A stretch of 64,000 bases of DNA from Paragemmobacter ruber (GCF_009908315.1 NZ_JAAATW010000003.1:186001-250000), one strand, 5' to 3'; counted from the first letter of the stretch, positions 27,268-37,782 are shown. Translations and numbers: made by a program. Notes: generated by a model not told the origin, from the letters alone.

Positions 27268-29013
27268 ATGAACCTCTTCTCGGACATCCGCGACCTCGTG
27301 ATCGCGGCGCTGGACGATCTGGCAGCGCAGGGGACGCTTCCCGCAGGTCTCGATCTGGGTGCTGTGGCGGTGGAACCCCCGCGCGACGCCGCGCATGGCG
27401 ACATGGCGACCAACGCCGCCATGGTTCTGGCCAAGCCCGCAGGCCTGCAACCCCGCGCCATCGCCGAAGCGCTGGCCAGCCGCCTGATGCAGGATCCGCG
27501 CATCGCCGGGGCCGATGTGGCCGGCCCGGGCTTTCTGAACCTGCGCCTTGATCCGGCGATCTGGCACAGCCTGTTGCGTGCGGCCCTGACGCAGGGCACG
27601 GACTATGGCCGCTCCAGGCTGGGGCAGGGGATGCGGGTGAACGTCGAGTTTGTCTCTGCCAACCCCACCGGCCCCATGCATGTGGGCCATACCCGCGGCG
27701 CGATCTTCGGCGATGCGCTGGCGCGGCTTCTGGCCTTTACCGGCTGGGAGGTGACGCGCGAATACTACATCAACGACGGCGGCGCGCAGGTCGATGTGCT
27801 GGCGCGCTCTGCCTATGAACGCTACCGCGAGGCCAATGGTCTGGAACCCGAGATCCGCGAAGGCCTTTATCCCGGCGATTACCTCATCCCCGTGGGTGAG
27901 GCGTTAAAGGCCAAATACGGCGCGAGCCTTTTGGATCAGCCGGAATCCGTCTGGCTGCGCGACGTGCGCGATTTCGCCACCGATCTGATGATGGCCGAAA
28001 TCCGCGCCGATCTGAAACTTCTCGGCGTCGAGATGGATGTCTATTCGTCAGAAAAGGCGCTCTATGGCACGGGCGAGATCGAGGCCGCCATCGCCACCCT
28101 GCGCGGGATGGATCTGATCTACGAAGGCGTTCTGGAGCCGCCCAAGGGCAAGGAACCCGATGATTGGGAACCGCGCGTGCAGACGCTGTTCCGCTCCACC
28201 GCGCATGGCGATGACGTGGATCGCCCGGTGCAGAAATCCGATGGCAGCTGGACGTATTTCGCGCCCGACATCGCCTATCACTACAACAAGGTGCGGCGGG
28301 GCTTTGACGCCCTGATCGACATCTTCGGCGCCGATCACGGCGGCTATGTCAAGCGGATGAAGGCCGCCGTTTCGGCCCTGTCGAACGGGCGGGTGCCGCT
28401 GGATATCAAGCTGATCCAGCTGGTGAAGCTCTACAAGAACGGCGAACCCTTCAAGATGTCCAAGCGGGCAGGCACCTTCGTCACCCTGCGCGATGTGGTG
28501 GAACAGGCCGGGGCCGATGTGACGCGCTTTGTCATGCTGACGCGCAAGAATGACGCGGCGCTCGATTTCGATTTCGACAAGGTGCTGGAACAGTCCAAGG
28601 ACAACCCGGTTTTCTACGTGCAATATGCCAATGCGCGCATCCATTCGGTGCTGCGAAAGGCGCGCGAGGCGGGGCTGGATGTGGCAGATGCCACCCTGTC
28701 GGCGGCCGATCTGTCGATCCTGACGCATGAGGCGGAACTGGCCATGGCGCGCAAGATCGCCGAATGGCCGCGTCTGGTCGAGATCGCGTCGCGCAACAAC
28801 GAACCGCACCGCATCGCCTTCTACCTCTACGAGCTGGCCTCCGATTTCCACGGGCTTTGGAACCGCGGGAACGAGGATGTCTCGCTGCGCTTTATCCAAG
28901 ACGGCGATCCGGCCACGTCTCAGGCGAAAATCGCCCTTGCGCGCAGCGTTTCCGTTGTCATTTGCGCGGGTCTTGGTATCTTGGGCGTCACTCCGGTCGA
29001 GGAAATGCGCTGA
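27268..29013 (+). CDS. argS: Arginine-tRNA ligase
   Basis: Class I aminoacyl-tRNA synthetase charging tRNA-Arg. The 581-residue product carries the N-terminal additional domain, the HIGH-type motif in [13 protein letters not shown] near residue 130, the KMSKS-type motif [10 protein letters not shown] near 400, and the C-terminal DALR anticodon-binding domain ([17 protein letters not shown] onward). The start [10 protein letters not shown] follows CAGGAATGTGATCAA. The SPOR gene follows 75 bases later, opening the argS-SPOR-nagZ-scpA-scpB cluster typical of Rhodobacterales. Confidence 0.96.
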   Translation: MNLFSDIRDLVIAALDDLAAQGTLPAGLDLGAVAVEPPRDAAHGDMATNAAMVLAKPAGLQPRAIAEALASRLMQDPRIAGADVAGPGFLNLRLDPAIWHSLLRAALTQGTDYGRSRLGQGMRVNVEFVSANPTGPMHVGHTRGAIFGDALARLLAFTGWEVTREYYINDGGAQVDVLARSAYERYREANGLEPEIREGLYPGDYLIPVGEALKAKYGASLLDQPESVWLRDVRDFATDLMMAEIRADLKLLGVEMDVYSSEKALYGTGEIEAAIATLRGMDLIYEGVLEPPKGKEPDDWEPRVQTLFRSTAHGDDVDRPVQKSDGSWTYFAPDIAYHYNKVRRGFDALIDIFGADHGGYVKRMKAAVSALSNGRVPLDIKLIQLVKLYKNGEPFKMSKRAGTFVTLRDVVEQAGADVTRFVMLTRKNDAALDFDFDKVLEQSKDNPVFYVQYANARIHSVLRKAREAGLDVADATLSAADLSILTHEAELAMARKIAEWPRLVEIASRNNEPHRIAFYLYELASDFHGLWNRGNEDVSLRFIQDGDPATSQAKIALARSVSVVICAGLGILGVTPVEEMR

Positions 29014-29088
29014 TCAACAGCGCCCCGTCCGGTCGAGCAGGCAAACGAAGTGGATGCGGCACGTATCGCATCCCTCAAGAGGCATGGC

Positions 29089-30093
29089 ATGGCGGACGTG
29101 GATTTCGATGAGTTCGAGTTGGATCGCGCATCCCATTGGGCGCCGCGCGGGGCAGGGCACGCGCGCCTGACGCAGATCACGCATCTGGCGGGTGCCGTCT
29201 GTTCTGTGGCGCTTGTCGTTGGTCTTGCCTTCTGGGGCTATCGTCTGGCTGTGCGTGACGTGAACGGCGTGCCGGTGATCAAGGCGATGGCAGGCCCCAT
29301 GCGCATCGCGCCGGAAAATCCCGGCGGCGAAGTGGCCGATCATCAGGGCCTAGCCGTGAACACCGTGGCAGCCCTTGGCACAGCCGCGCCGCCGCCCGAT
29401 CGGCTGGTCCTTGCCCCGCGCCCGGTCGATCTTGCGCCAGAAGACAGTGCCGGTCTGACGCCGCTCGACGCGGCAGCGTCCCCGCAGGCGGCGGATGGTG
29501 CATCGGATCTTGCGACGGCGCCCCTCACCACCGCGCCGCTGGCGGACGATGCGCTGGCGCAGCCGCAGGATGACGTCGCGGCGACCGATACACTCGGCCC
29601 CGATCCCGATGCCGTTGCGATGGCATTGGCCGAGGCGCTGGCCGAACCCATCACCGACCCGATCCCGGCAGAGACCGCCACAGCGGACAACGCGACCGGC
29701 AGCGCCACGCTCCGCCCGCGCCCGCGCCCGTCCAGCATCTCGGCCAATGTGGCGGCCAGCGCCGATCTTGGCGTGACCCTGACCGACGCCGCGCCCGTCT
29801 CGGCCACCGGCGTGGCCGAGGTGGACCCGGCCAGCATCCCCGCCGGCACCCGGCTGGTGCAACTGGGTGCCTTCGATACGCCTGAACAGGCGCGCGCCGA
29901 ATGGACCAAGCTTTCCAACCAGTTCGCCGATGCGATGGCAGGCAAGGCGCTGGTGGTGCAGGCCGCCGAAAGCGGCGGGCGCAGCTTCTATCGCCTGCGG
30001 GCGCATGGCTTCGCCGATGAATCATCGGCCCGCGGCTTCTGCACCACGCTCTTGGAACAGAACGCCTCCTGCATCCCGGTCGAACAGCGATGA
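29089..30093 (+). CDS. SPOR-domain cell-envelope protein
   Basis: A 334-residue bitopic membrane protein. The cytosolic N-terminus (MADVDFDEFELDRASHWAPR) is followed by one transmembrane helix at about residues 34-54 (LAGAVCSVALVVGLAFWGYR), a long Ala/Pro/Asp-rich periplasmic linker, and a C-terminal SPOR domain from about residue 253 (GTRLVQLGAFDTPEQARAEW... SFYRLRAHGFADESSARGFC). SPOR domains bind denuded septal glycan, so a division-site role is likely. ATG 29089 is preferred to GTG 29050 for its GAGG site. It overlaps nagZ by four bases. Confidence 0.88.
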   Translation: MADVDFDEFELDRASHWAPRGAGHARLTQITHLAGAVCSVALVVGLAFWGYRLAVRDVNGVPVIKAMAGPMRIAPENPGGEVADHQGLAVNTVAALGTAAPPPDRLVLAPRPVDLAPEDSAGLTPLDAAASPQAADGASDLATAPLTTAPLADDALAQPQDDVAATDTLGPDPDAVAMALAEALAEPITDPIPAETATADNATGSATLRPRPRPSSISANVAASADLGVTLTDAAPVSATGVAEVDPASIPAGTRLVQLGAFDTPEQARAEWTKLSNQFADAMAGKALVVQAAESGGRSFYRLRAHGFADESSARGFCTTLLEQNASCIPVEQR

Positions 30094-31106
30094 CAGCGAT
30101 CGGCACGGGCGCCACGATCTTTGGTTGCGCCGGTCCCACCCTCTTGCCAGAGGAACGGGCCTTCTTTCGTGATGCCGATCCGCTTGGCTTCATCCTGTTC
30201 GCCCGCAATGTCGAGACGCCCGATCAGGTGCGCCGCCTGACGTCTGATCTGCGCGAAGCGGTCGGTCGCGATGCGCCCGTTCTGGTGGATCAGGAAGGCG
30301 GGCGGGTGCAGCGTCTGCGGGCGCCGCATTGGCGGGAATGGCTGCCGCCGCTGGATCAGGTCGCCCGCTCCGGCGCCCGCGCGGCCGAAGGCATGGCCAT
30401 CCGGTCGCGGATCATTGCGGATGAACTGCGCAAGGTCGGGATCGACGCGAACTGCGCACCCTGCGCGGATCTGGCGACAGAGGCGACACATCCCTTCCTG
30501 CGCAACCGCTGCTACGGCACCGATCCCGCGCAAGTGGGCGCGGTGGCCCGCGCCGTGGCGGATGCCCATCTGGCGGGCGGCGTGCTGCCGGTGGTCAAGC
30601 ACATGCCCGGCCATGGCCGGTCTGCTGCTGACACGCATCACGATCTGCCGACCGTCACCGAAGAGGCCGCCGTGCTGGACGACACCGATTTCGCCCCCTT
30701 TCGCGCGCTGGCCGATCTTCCCATGGCGATGACCGCGCATGTCGTCTTTGCCGCCCATGATCCCGCGCGTCCCGCGACCCAATCCCCGATCATGATCCGC
30801 GTGATCCGAGAGCGGATCGGTTTCAAGGGCCTGCTTCTGACCGATGATCTGAACATGCAGGCCTTGTCGGGCAGCCTGGCGGAACGCGCCGCCCGCGCCA
30901 TTGCGGCGGGCTGCGATATCGCCCTGCATTGCAAGGGTGATCTGGCCGAAATGCAATCCGTAGCCGCCGCAGCCGGGGCGATGGGCCCGGCCACCCGCGC
31001 CCGGGCCGAAGCCGCGCTGGCCGCCCGCCGTCCCCCTGATCCTGTTGACATCGCCCGGCTTGAGGCCGACCTTGCGATGATCTTGCAGGAAGCGGCGCAT
31101 GGCTGA
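30090..31106 (+). CDS. nagZ: Beta-N-acetylhexosaminidase NagZ
   Basis: Glycoside hydrolase family 3 enzyme of cytosolic peptidoglycan recycling, removing N-acetylglucosamine from muropeptides. The 338-residue product has the FILFARNVETPDQ opening, VDQEGGRVQRLRAP, the diagnostic KHMPGHGRSAADTHHDLP with the catalytic His region near residue 171, and the nucleophile Asp in LLLTDDLNMQAL near 250. It is coupled to the SPOR gene (ATGA overlap) and to scpA (eight-base overlap). Confidence 0.95.
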   Translation: MTAIGTGATIFGCAGPTLLPEERAFFRDADPLGFILFARNVETPDQVRRLTSDLREAVGRDAPVLVDQEGGRVQRLRAPHWREWLPPLDQVARSGARAAEGMAIRSRIIADELRKVGIDANCAPCADLATEATHPFLRNRCYGTDPAQVGAVARAVADAHLAGGVLPVVKHMPGHGRSAADTHHDLPTVTEEAAVLDDTDFAPFRALADLPMAMTAHVVFAAHDPARPATQSPIMIRVIRERIGFKGLLLTDDLNMQALSGSLAERAARAIAAGCDIALHCKGDLAEMQSVAAAAGAMGPATRARAEAALAARRPPDPVDIARLEADLAMILQEAAHG

Positions 31107-31887
31107 TGAGGATTGGTCCGGCGAAGAGCGGCTCTCCACGGCAGAGCGTCTGTCGGCGGAAAGCCTGATTGTCGATGTCGACGGGTTCGAAGGGCCGCTC
31201 GATCTGCTGCTGATGCTGTCGCGCACCCAGAAGGTGGATCTCCGGCGCATTTCCATCCTGCAACTGGCCGATCAGTATCTGGGCTTTGTTGAACGCGCCC
31301 GCACCCTGCGGATCGAACTAGCCGCGGATTACCTTGTCATGGCGGCGTGGCTGGCCTTCCTGAAATCGCGCCTCCTCTTGCCGCCCGATCCCAGCGATGA
31401 CGGCCCATCCGCCGAGGAACTGGCCGCCCATCTGGCCTTCCAGCTTGAACGCCTGCAGGCCATGCGCGAGGCAGCCGCCCGCCTGATGGCGCGCGATCAG
31501 CTGGGCCGCGATTTCTTTGCCCGCGGCCTGCCCGAGGATGTCACACGGCACCGCGTGGTCACCTATTCGGCCACCCTGATTGATCTGATGCGCGCCTATG
31601 CCCGCATCCGCACCAAGGATGAATTCCGCCCCTTCGTGATGGACCGCGATCACGTCTTCACCATGGAACAGGCACTGGATCGCCTGCGCGGCATGATCGG
31701 ATTTGCGGGTGTCTGGGCGGATCTGACGTCGTTCCTGCCCGATGGCTGGGACATCAACCCGATGCGCCGCCGGTCCAGCACCGCCGCCCATTTCGCCGCC
31801 GTTCTGGAACTGGCCAAGCGCGGCCAGATCGAACTGCGGCAGGGTGAAACCTTCGCGCCCATCCAGCTGCGCCGGAAAGACCCATGA
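31099..31887 (+). CDS. scpA: Segregation and condensation protein A
   Basis: Kleisin subunit of the SMC-ScpAB condensin. The 262-residue protein contains the N-terminal SMC-binding part (DVDGFEGPLDLLLMLSRTQK, near residue 27), the LQLADQYLGFVERARTLRIE block and the C-terminal winged-helix region (HFAAVLELAKRGQIELRQGE). It overlaps nagZ by eight bases and scpB by four, so the three are translated together. Confidence 0.94.
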   Translation: MADEDWSGEERLSTAERLSAESLIVDVDGFEGPLDLLLMLSRTQKVDLRRISILQLADQYLGFVERARTLRIELAADYLVMAAWLAFLKSRLLLPPDPSDDGPSAEELAAHLAFQLERLQAMREAAARLMARDQLGRDFFARGLPEDVTRHRVVTYSATLIDLMRAYARIRTKDEFRPFVMDRDHVFTMEQALDRLRGMIGFAGVWADLTSFLPDGWDINPMRRRSSTAAHFAAVLELAKRGQIELRQGETFAPIQLRRKDP

Positions 31888-32531
31888 GCGATACATCCGA
31901 ACCCATCGAGAGGAGCCTGTTCGAGGCCCCGCCCATGGCCGAACAGGAACGCATGGTCGAGGCGATCCTCTTTGCCTCGGCCGAGCCGGTGACAGTGGCC
32001 GAACTTGCCGCCCGGATGCCGCATGGCTGCGACCCGGCCGAGGCGCTGGTCTATCTGCGCAAACGCTATGAGGGGCGGGGTGTGACCCTCGTGCGCGTGG
32101 GGGATGCCCATGCCTTTCGCACGGCGCCCGATCTGGGCCATCTGATGCGCAAGGAAACCGTGGAACAGCGCAAGCTGTCGCGCGCCGCCATCGAAACGCT
32201 TGCCATCGTCGCCTATCATCAGCCCGTCACCCGGGCCGAGATCGAAGAGATCCGGGGTGTGGCCGTGTCTCGCGGCACCATCGACCAGTTGCTGGAACTG
32301 GAATGGATCCGCCTTGGCCGCCGCCGCATGACGCCGGGCCGACCGGTCACATTCGTGGTGACGGAACAGTTCCTCGATCACTTTGGTCTGGAATCCGCCC
32401 GCGATCTGCCGGGCCTCAAGGAATTGCGGGCGGCGGGACTTCTGGACAATCGCCCCTTGCCTGGCAGCCAACAATCCCCAGATGAGGATGAGGAAAGTCC
32501 CGCCGGGCAAAGTGAGTTGTTCGAGGATTGA
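31884..32531 (+). CDS. scpB: Segregation and condensation protein B
   Basis: Kite subunit of the SMC-ScpAB complex. The 215-residue product has two winged-helix domains: MVEAILFASAEPVTVAELAA from about residue 19, and IETLAIVAYHQPVTRAEIEE with SRGTIDQLLELEWIRLGRRR from about 105. The C-terminus is acidic and disordered. It is coupled to scpA by an ATGA overlap. In several relatives tatABC follows; here a small basic protein gene follows instead. Confidence 0.94.
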   Translation: MSDTSEPIERSLFEAPPMAEQERMVEAILFASAEPVTVAELAARMPHGCDPAEALVYLRKRYEGRGVTLVRVGDAHAFRTAPDLGHLMRKETVEQRKLSRAAIETLAIVAYHQPVTRAEIEEIRGVAVSRGTIDQLLELEWIRLGRRRMTPGRPVTFVVTEQFLDHFGLESARDLPGLKELRAAGLLDNRPLPGSQQSPDEDEESPAGQSELFED

Positions 32532-32547
32532 GTATGGGAGCGCTGAG

Positions 32548-32760
32548 ATGGATCTGAATCGTTTGCTGCAAGGTGTCGGCGGCCGCCTGCTGCGCCAGTT
32601 TCTGGGCAAGGCCATGAAGGAAGGCATCAACCGCATGGGCAAGACGCAGGGCACCCCAGGCCGCGCCGATCCCGATGCCCGCCGCCGCGCCCAGCAGACC
32701 AAGGACACGCAAAAGCGGATGAGCGATCTGATGAAGCTTGGCCGCCGTTTCTGGCGCTAG
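32548..32760 (+). CDS. Small basic protein of unknown function after scpB
   Basis: A 70-residue, strongly basic protein (MDLNRLLQGVGGRLLRQFLG at the start, then many Arg, Lys and Gln). The N-terminal half can form an amphipathic helix and the C-terminus MSDLMKLGRRFWR is basic and aromatic, so membrane-surface or nucleic-acid binding is possible. It follows scpB by 16 bases with a weak GGGAGCGCTGAG site, probably in the same transcript. It converges with dcd only three bases away. I do not recognise the family. Confidence 0.7.
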   Translation: MDLNRLLQGVGGRLLRQFLGKAMKEGINRMGKTQGTPGRADPDARRRAQQTKDTQKRMSDLMKLGRRFWR

Positions 32761-32763
32761 GCG

Positions 32764-33840
32764 TCAGCGGAATTGCTTGGCCAGTTTCAGGCCCTGACCT
32801 TGATAGTTTGACCGGATCGCCTGCCCATACAGCGTGTCAGGGCGCGACTGCATGCGTTCATAGACCAGCCGCCCGACCACCTGCCCGTGTTCCAGCACGA
32901 AGGGGGCTTCGTGGCAGCGCACCTCAAGCACGCCGCGCGAACCCGCGCCACCTGCGGCGGCATGGCCAAAGCCCGGATCGAAGAAACCGGCGTAATGCAC
33001 CCGGAATTCGCCCACCATCGCCAGATAGGGGGCCATTTCGGCGGCGCAATCGGGCGGGATCGTCACCGCTTCGCGGCTGACCAGAATGTAGAAGGCGCCC
33101 GGATCGAGGATAATCCGCCCCTCGGTCGTGCGGATCTCTTCCCAGAACTCTGCCGCCGGATAATGCCCGATGAGATCAAGGTCCACCACGCCCGTATGCG
33201 GTTTGGCGCGGTAGCCCACCAGATCGCCGCGCGCTGGCCGCAGATCGACCGAAAAGCCCAAGCCTTCGGAAATCACGGCCTCGCCCGAAACCAGCGGCTC
33301 TGCTGCGTGCAGCTGTGTCAGTTCGCCATCCGTCAGCACGGCCTGACCCTGCCGAAAGCGGATCTGGTTCAACCGCATGCCGGGCCGCACCAGCACGGAA
33401 AAACTCTTGGGGCAGACCTCGGCATAAAGAGGGCCGACATAGCCTTCTGGGATGCGGTCAAACTCGGTGCCGCCATCGGTGATGGTGCGCGTGAGCAGAT
33501 CCAGCCGCCCGGTCGAACTTTTGGCATTTGCCACGGCGGTAAGGCCGTCCGGCAGGGAAAGCCCCTCCATCAGCGGGATCACATAGACACAGCCCTTTTC
33601 CAGAACCGCCCCCGCCGTCAGATCCACGCGGTGCATCTCGAACTCGGCCAGACGATCGGCCACCTTGCGCCCATGCCCGGCAAGGAAGGAGGCCCGCACA
33701 CGGTAAGCGACGGTTCCCAGCCGCAGGTCAAGGCTGGCCGGCTGGATCTGCGCCGCGATGATGGGTTGGCTGGCGCTGATCGCCCCATCCGCGATGAGCT
33801 GCCGCAGCGCCTGAGAGGGGAGGACACCCTTCGCCATCAT
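32764..33840 (-). CDS. dcd: 2'-deoxycytidine 5'-triphosphate deaminase, long alphaproteobacterial type
   Basis: Deaminates dCTP to dUTP for thymidylate supply. The 358-residue protein is the long, internally duplicated form: the first dUTPase-like half has QPASLDLRLGTVAYRVRASF and ANAKSSTGRLDLLTRTITDG (with the trimer substrate motif) and the second half VVDLDLIGHYPAAEFWEEI and FFDPGFGHAAAGGAGSRGVL. The ATG at 33840 is spaced correctly from AAAGGGGCG; the next codon is also ATG. It is the last gene of the minus-strand run, next to tRNA-Pro. Confidence 0.9.
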   Translation of the reverse strand: MMAKGVLPSQALRQLIADGAISASQPIIAAQIQPASLDLRLGTVAYRVRASFLAGHGRKVADRLAEFEMHRVDLTAGAVLEKGCVYVIPLMEGLSLPDGLTAVANAKSSTGRLDLLTRTITDGGTEFDRIPEGYVGPLYAEVCPKSFSVLVRPGMRLNQIRFRQGQAVLTDGELTQLHAAEPLVSGEAVISEGLGFSVDLRPARGDLVGYRAKPHTGVVDLDLIGHYPAAEFWEEIRTTEGRIILDPGAFYILVSREAVTIPPDCAAEMAPYLAMVGEFRVHYAGFFDPGFGHAAAGGAGSRGVLEVRCHEAPFVLEHGQVVGRLVYERMQSRPDTLYGQAIRSNYQGQGLKLAKQFR

Positions 33841-33913
33841 GTCGCGCCCCTTTGGTAAGCCCTTGAAACAGAACCGCCCGCGCTGCCGTGTGGCAGGCGG
33901 GCGGTTTCGGTGA

Positions 33914-33991
33914 TGGTCGGGCCGGTGAGATTCGAACTCACGACCTTCCGCCCCCCAGACGGACGCGCTAACCAGGCTGCGCCACGGCCCG
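33914..33991 (-). tRNA. tRNA-Pro (anticodon GGG)
   Basis: On the minus strand a full cloverleaf of 78 bases can be folded. The acceptor stem pairs CGGGCCG with CGGCCCG, followed by discriminator A and an encoded CCA. The anticodon stem TCCGT pairs with GCGGA around loop CTGGGGG, giving anticodon GGG (33954-33956). The T arm has the standard GTTCGAATC. GGG reads the proline codons CCC and CCU. Confidence 0.95.
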
Positions 33992-34053
33992 ACAGGCGGG
34001 ATACATACCGATATTCCGGGCAGGGGCAAGACGGAAAGCGCATGCCGTTGTGT

Positions 34054-35034
34054 TCACTTCGCACGGCGCCGCGCGGCATCCGCCACCCGTCCGCGCAGGT
34101 CCATCAGGCGCGAGTGCAAGCGGGCAAGCTCTGCCTCAACCGGTTCAGCCTGCGCAGGCGTTACCCGGCGCAGGAGCGCCGCAACAGTCGCCACAAGCTC
34201 GTCGCTCTCTGCCACAGGTGCCACATCGGCACCCGCATCCTGCGATTCGACAGGGGCAGCCTCGGACGAGACGTTCGCGATGCGGTCCTCATCCACGGCG
34301 GGCGCGGGGATCGCCGTCTCTGGCGGCGTTGGGGACGCGTGCTCGGACACCGCTGCCACGTCATCACCGTGGGGCGCAGCCTCGTCGGGCATGGGCGGGT
34401 CAGCAGGCATCGCCTCCGACGATGCGTCGTCATGCGATTCACCCGAACCCGGTTCGCGCGCGGCTTCCGCCGCGATGACATTCGGGGCAAGCGCAGGATC
34501 GCCCGGCCAGGCCTCTGCACTGTCCATGGCGGCATCCGCGTCCTCTGGCCGGTCTGCTGGATCGCCGGGCCAGAGGTCCCCTTGAACCGGCGGTGCGCCC
34601 CGCGCCGGATCGTGCCGGTTCAGGGCGGTTTCCAGCGAAATGATTTGTGCGGTTTGCAAGGCCTCGTCCGATGGCATCTGATCGGACAGGACCCGTGCAG
34701 CGGGGCCATACTCGGCGCTCAGCACGGCCTCGATGTCGCTGTCCAGAAGAGCCGCCGGGGAATCGCCGGATCCAAGGCTGGCTACATGCCTAATCCCTTG
34801 TTCGCGCAGTATTTTCTGCACGCCCCGGATCGTCATGCCTTCGTCGTGAAGCAGCCGCTTGATCCCCGCGAGCAGGGCCACGTCACCAGGCCGGTAATAT
34901 CGCCTGCCCCCGGCACGCTTTACCGGGCGGATCTGGGGAAAGCGACTTTCCCAGAAGCGCAGCACATGGGCAGGCGTTTCCAGAAAATCGGCAACTTCAC
35001 TGATGGTGCGGAACGCCTCTGGCGACTTGTCCAT
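34054..35034 (-). CDS. MerR-family regulator with long acidic tail
   Basis: A 326-residue protein. The N-terminal MerR helix-turn-helix covers about residues 9-75 ([40 protein letters not shown]). The rest, from about residue 120 on, is low-complexity, rich in Asp, Ala, Pro and Glu, with a short basic helix at the end ([20 protein letters not shown]). No metal-binding cysteines are seen, so it is not a classical metal sensor. It follows ihfA by 15 bases, a conserved pairing in Rhodobacterales; targets are unknown. Confidence 0.87.
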   Translation of the reverse strand: MDKSPEAFRTISEVADFLETPAHVLRFWESRFPQIRPVKRAGGRRYYRPGDVALLAGIKRLLHDEGMTIRGVQKILREQGIRHVASLGSGDSPAALLDSDIEAVLSAEYGPAARVLSDQMPSDEALQTAQIISLETALNRHDPARGAPPVQGDLWPGDPADRPEDADAAMDSAEAWPGDPALAPNVIAAEAAREPGSGESHDDASSEAMPADPPMPDEAAPHGDDVAAVSEHASPTPPETAIPAPAVDEDRIANVSSEAAPVESQDAGADVAPVAESDELVATVAALLRRVTPAQAEPVEAELARLHSRLMDLRGRVADAARRRAK

Positions 35035-35049
35035 CGGCGGGCGACCTCC

Positions 35050-35352
35050 TTACTTTTTCGATCCGGCGGCCACGCGATCCTTCATCAGATGCGACGGACG
35101 GAAGGTCAGAACACGGCGCGGGCTGATCGGCACTTCGTCACCGGTTTTCGGGTTCCGGCCGACGCGCGCTGATTTGTCCCGCACCGAGAAGGTACCGAAA
35201 GACGAAATCTTGACCGTCTCGCCGCTGGCCAGCGCATCGGACATGTGCTGCAGAACGCTTTCCACAAGTTGTGCGCTTTCATTACGCGACAACCCGACCT
35301 CGCGGAACACCGCTTCGGACAAATCCATACGGGTCAGCGTCTTTTCACTCAT
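35050..35352 (-). CDS. ihfA: Integration host factor subunit alpha
   Basis: DNA-bending nucleoid protein subunit. The 100 residues contain the HU/IHF fold: [20 protein letters not shown], the [20 protein letters not shown] core and the beta-arm [20 protein letters not shown], whose proline intercalates into the minor groove. An extra ATG lies one codon upstream; the second is chosen by analogy with the family, the first is equally possible. It sits between fabH and the MerR gene, as in many alphaproteobacteria. Confidence 0.95.
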   Translation of the reverse strand: MSEKTLTRMDLSEAVFREVGLSRNESAQLVESVLQHMSDALASGETVKISSFGTFSVRDKSARVGRNPKTGDEVPISPRRVLTFRPSHLMKDRVAAGSKK

Positions 35353-35450
35353 CATGTCCCCCCCGGGCTGTTCACGCCAGAGTGAGCGGTTTGGAATTCC
35401 GAGTCAATATCAACCACTTGTCGCGCGGTTTTCAGGCGCGCGCTGCGGCA

Positions 35451-36422
35451 TTACCAGCGCAGGACCACCGAACCCCAGGCCAATCCGCCCCCGATCGCCT
35501 CGGTCACCACCAGATCGCCCGGCTTGATCTGGCCGCGCGCCTTGCCGACCGACAGCGCCAGAGGGATGGACGCGGCCGAAGTGTTGCCATGGTCCTGCAC
35601 GGTGACAACCACCCGGTCCATGGGCACCTGCATCCGCTTTGCCGTGGCTTCGATGATGCGGATATTGGCCTGATGGGGCACGATCCAATCGACGTCGCCG
35701 CCGGTCAGCCCCACCTTTTCAAGCGCGGCATGTGCCGTTTCGGCCAGTTTTTCGACCGCGTGCCGGAACACTTCCTTGCCTTCCATCCGAAGGTGGCCGG
35801 TCGTTCCGGTAGATGTGCCCCCATCGACATAGAGAAGATCGCGGAACTGCCCGTCGGAATGCAGATCCGTGGACAGGATGCCACGGTCGGCGGTCGTTCC
35901 CGACCCCTCTGCCGCCCCAAGGACAAGCGCCCCGGCGCCATCGCCGAAAAGAACGCAAGTTGACCGATCCGACCAATCCATCAGCCGCGAAAAGGTTTCC
36001 GCGCCGATGACCAGCACGCGCTTTGCCTGACCGGACAGGATCAGCGCATTCGCATTGGCCATGGCATAGACAAAGCCCGCACAGACCGCCTGCACATCAA
36101 AGGCAAAGCCGCGCGTCATCCCAAGGCCGGCCTGCACCATGGTGGCCGCTGCGGGGAAGGTCAGATCGGCCGTGGACGTGGCCAGAATGATCGCATCCAC
36201 CGTGTCCGCCTCGACCCCCGCATCGGCGAGGGCGGCGCGGGCGGCGCGGATCGCCAGATCCGACGTCGTCTGCCCTTCGGCCGCGAAATGCCGCCGCTCG
36301 ATCCCGGATCGCGTGCGGATCCATTCATCCGACGTCTCGACCAGCGTTTCGAGTTCAGAGTTCGGGACAAGCCGTTCGGGCAGATAATGCCCGACGCCCA
36401 GGACGACGGCGCGTGTGGTCAT
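35451..36422 (-). CDS. fabH: Beta-ketoacyl-ACP synthase III
   Basis: Condenses acetyl-CoA with malonyl-ACP to start fatty acid synthesis. The 323-residue protein has the catalytic triad: Cys in [14 protein letters not shown] near residue 114, His in [11 protein letters not shown] near 250 and Asn in [14 protein letters not shown] near 280. [12 protein letters not shown] near residue 30 is the usual CoA-binding region. It overlaps plsX by four bases (ATGA), giving the standard rpmF-plsX-fabH order. Confidence 0.96.
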   Translation of the reverse strand: MTTRAVVLGVGHYLPERLVPNSELETLVETSDEWIRTRSGIERRHFAAEGQTTSDLAIRAARAALADAGVEADTVDAIILATSTADLTFPAAATMVQAGLGMTRGFAFDVQAVCAGFVYAMANANALILSGQAKRVLVIGAETFSRLMDWSDRSTCVLFGDGAGALVLGAAEGSGTTADRGILSTDLHSDGQFRDLLYVDGGTSTGTTGHLRMEGKEVFRHAVEKLAETAHAALEKVGLTGGDVDWIVPHQANIRIIEATAKRMQVPMDRVVVTVQDHGNTSAASIPLALSVGKARGQIKPGDLVVTEAIGGGLAWGSVVLRW

Positions 36423-37552
36423 TGGATCCTATCGCCTCCCGGCCCCTGTTCCGCGGCGGAAGGGGGCGTTTCTGCGGCGGCATCCTGCCCCGTGCGCAAG
36501 GCAGACGCAACCCGCGCGGCCAGACGGTCCTGAAACCCGGCGGCGGCAAGTTGCCGGGCCAGCCGCAGCGCCGCCGCCACGCCTGTCGCATCGGCAGAGC
36601 CATGCGATTTCACCACCGTTCCGTTCAGGCCCAGAAAGACCCCCCCATTCGCCCGGCGCGGATCCATCCGCTTTTGCAACCGCTTCAGCGTGCCGAGCGC
36701 GAACAGGGCCGCCAGACGCGAAAAGATCGAGGCGTTGAATTCTTCGCGCAGGAAGTCCGAGATCAGCTTGGCCGTACCTTCGCCGGTCTTCAGCGCCACG
36801 TTCCCGGTGAACCCATCCGTAACGATCACATCGACGCGGTCTGTCGGAATGTCGCTGCCTTCGACAAACCCGATAAATTCAAAGGCGCCGGCATCGGCCT
36901 GAGGACCAAGCAGTTCATGCGCCTCTTTCAACTCGGCGCGGCCCTTGTGTTCTTCGGTGCCGACATTCAGCAGACCCACGCGGGGGCGTGTCAGGCCAAG
37001 CCCGTTGCGGGCATAGGACGCGCCCATCATGGCGAATTGGACCAGATCCTCGGCTTCCGCCTTAACGTCTGCGCCCATGTCGAGCATGACGTTGAAACCA
37101 CCCGGATTGCGCGATGGCCAGAGGCTGGCGATGGCGGGGCGGTTGATGCCCGGCAGGCGGCGTAGGCGGATCATCGCCACCGCCATCAGCGCGCCGGTAT
37201 TGCCGCAGGACACCGCGACCGTCGCCTCGCCCTGTTTCACGCTTTCGATGCAGGACCACATGGAGGTGCCTTCGCCATGGCGCATGACGTGGCTCGGCTT
37301 GTCCTGCATGGAGACGACCCGCTCGGTCGGGCGCACGGTCACGCGCCCCTGAAGGGCGCTTTCCCGCGCGATCAGGCGTGAGAGTTCCGCCTCGTTCCCG
37401 TGAAGGATGAAATCGACATCCGGATAGGTGGATGCAGAAATGGCAAGGCCGGCAACCACGGCTGCCGGTCCCCTGTCTCCGCCCATCGCATCAACGGAAA
37501 TGACGATGCGTCGCGCGCCGTCGGTTGCCGGAGTCTGAAGTCCGTTGGCCAT
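36419..37552 (-). CDS. plsX: Phosphate acyltransferase PlsX
   Basis: Converts acyl-ACP to acyl-phosphate for phospholipid synthesis at the membrane. The 377-residue product carries [19 protein letters not shown] near residue 17, [20 protein letters not shown] near 110, the [19 protein letters not shown] block and [19 protein letters not shown] near 240. The start [11 protein letters not shown] is family-like; a further 48 open codons upstream overlap rpmF and are rejected. fabH is coupled downstream; rpmF lies 23 bases upstream. Confidence 0.95.
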   Translation of the reverse strand: MANGLQTPATDGARRIVISVDAMGGDRGPAAVVAGLAISASTYPDVDFILHGNEAELSRLIARESALQGRVTVRPTERVVSMQDKPSHVMRHGEGTSMWSCIESVKQGEATVAVSCGNTGALMAVAMIRLRRLPGINRPAIASLWPSRNPGGFNVMLDMGADVKAEAEDLVQFAMMGASYARNGLGLTRPRVGLLNVGTEEHKGRAELKEAHELLGPQADAGAFEFIGFVEGSDIPTDRVDVIVTDGFTGNVALKTGEGTAKLISDFLREEFNASIFSRLAALFALGTLKRLQKRMDPRRANGGVFLGLNGTVVKSHGSADATGVAAALRLARQLAAAGFQDRLAARVASALRTGQDAAAETPPSAAEQGPGGDRIQ

Positions 37553-37575
37553 CGGGCTTGCGTCGGAAGAGCGGC

Positions 37576-37782
37576 TTACGCCGCGTCCTCGTCCAGATCG
37601 ACTTCCTTGGCGGTGGCCACGACTTCGCGCGAGTCGTAGTGGCCGCAGGCGCTGCACACGTGGTGCGGGCGCTTCAGCTCGCCGCAGTTGGAGCATTCCT
37701 GCGGGTTGCCCGCAACAAGGGCATCATGCGCGCGGCGCATGTTGCGGCGCGAACGGGTGACTCGGTTCTGAGGGACAGCCAT
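37576..37782 (-). CDS. rpmF: 50S ribosomal protein L32
   Basis: A 68-residue L32 protein of the large subunit, [20 protein letters not shown] at the start. The zinc-ribbon cysteines CSNCGE and CSACGH are both present (the C+ form), near residues 30 and 43. The start follows the usual purine-rich CCGAGGTCGAGAC. plsX lies 23 bases downstream, DUF177 159 bases upstream. Confidence 0.95.
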   Translation of the reverse strand: MAVPQNRVTRSRRNMRRAHDALVAGNPQECSNCGELKRPHHVCSACGHYDSREVVATAKEVDLDEDAA

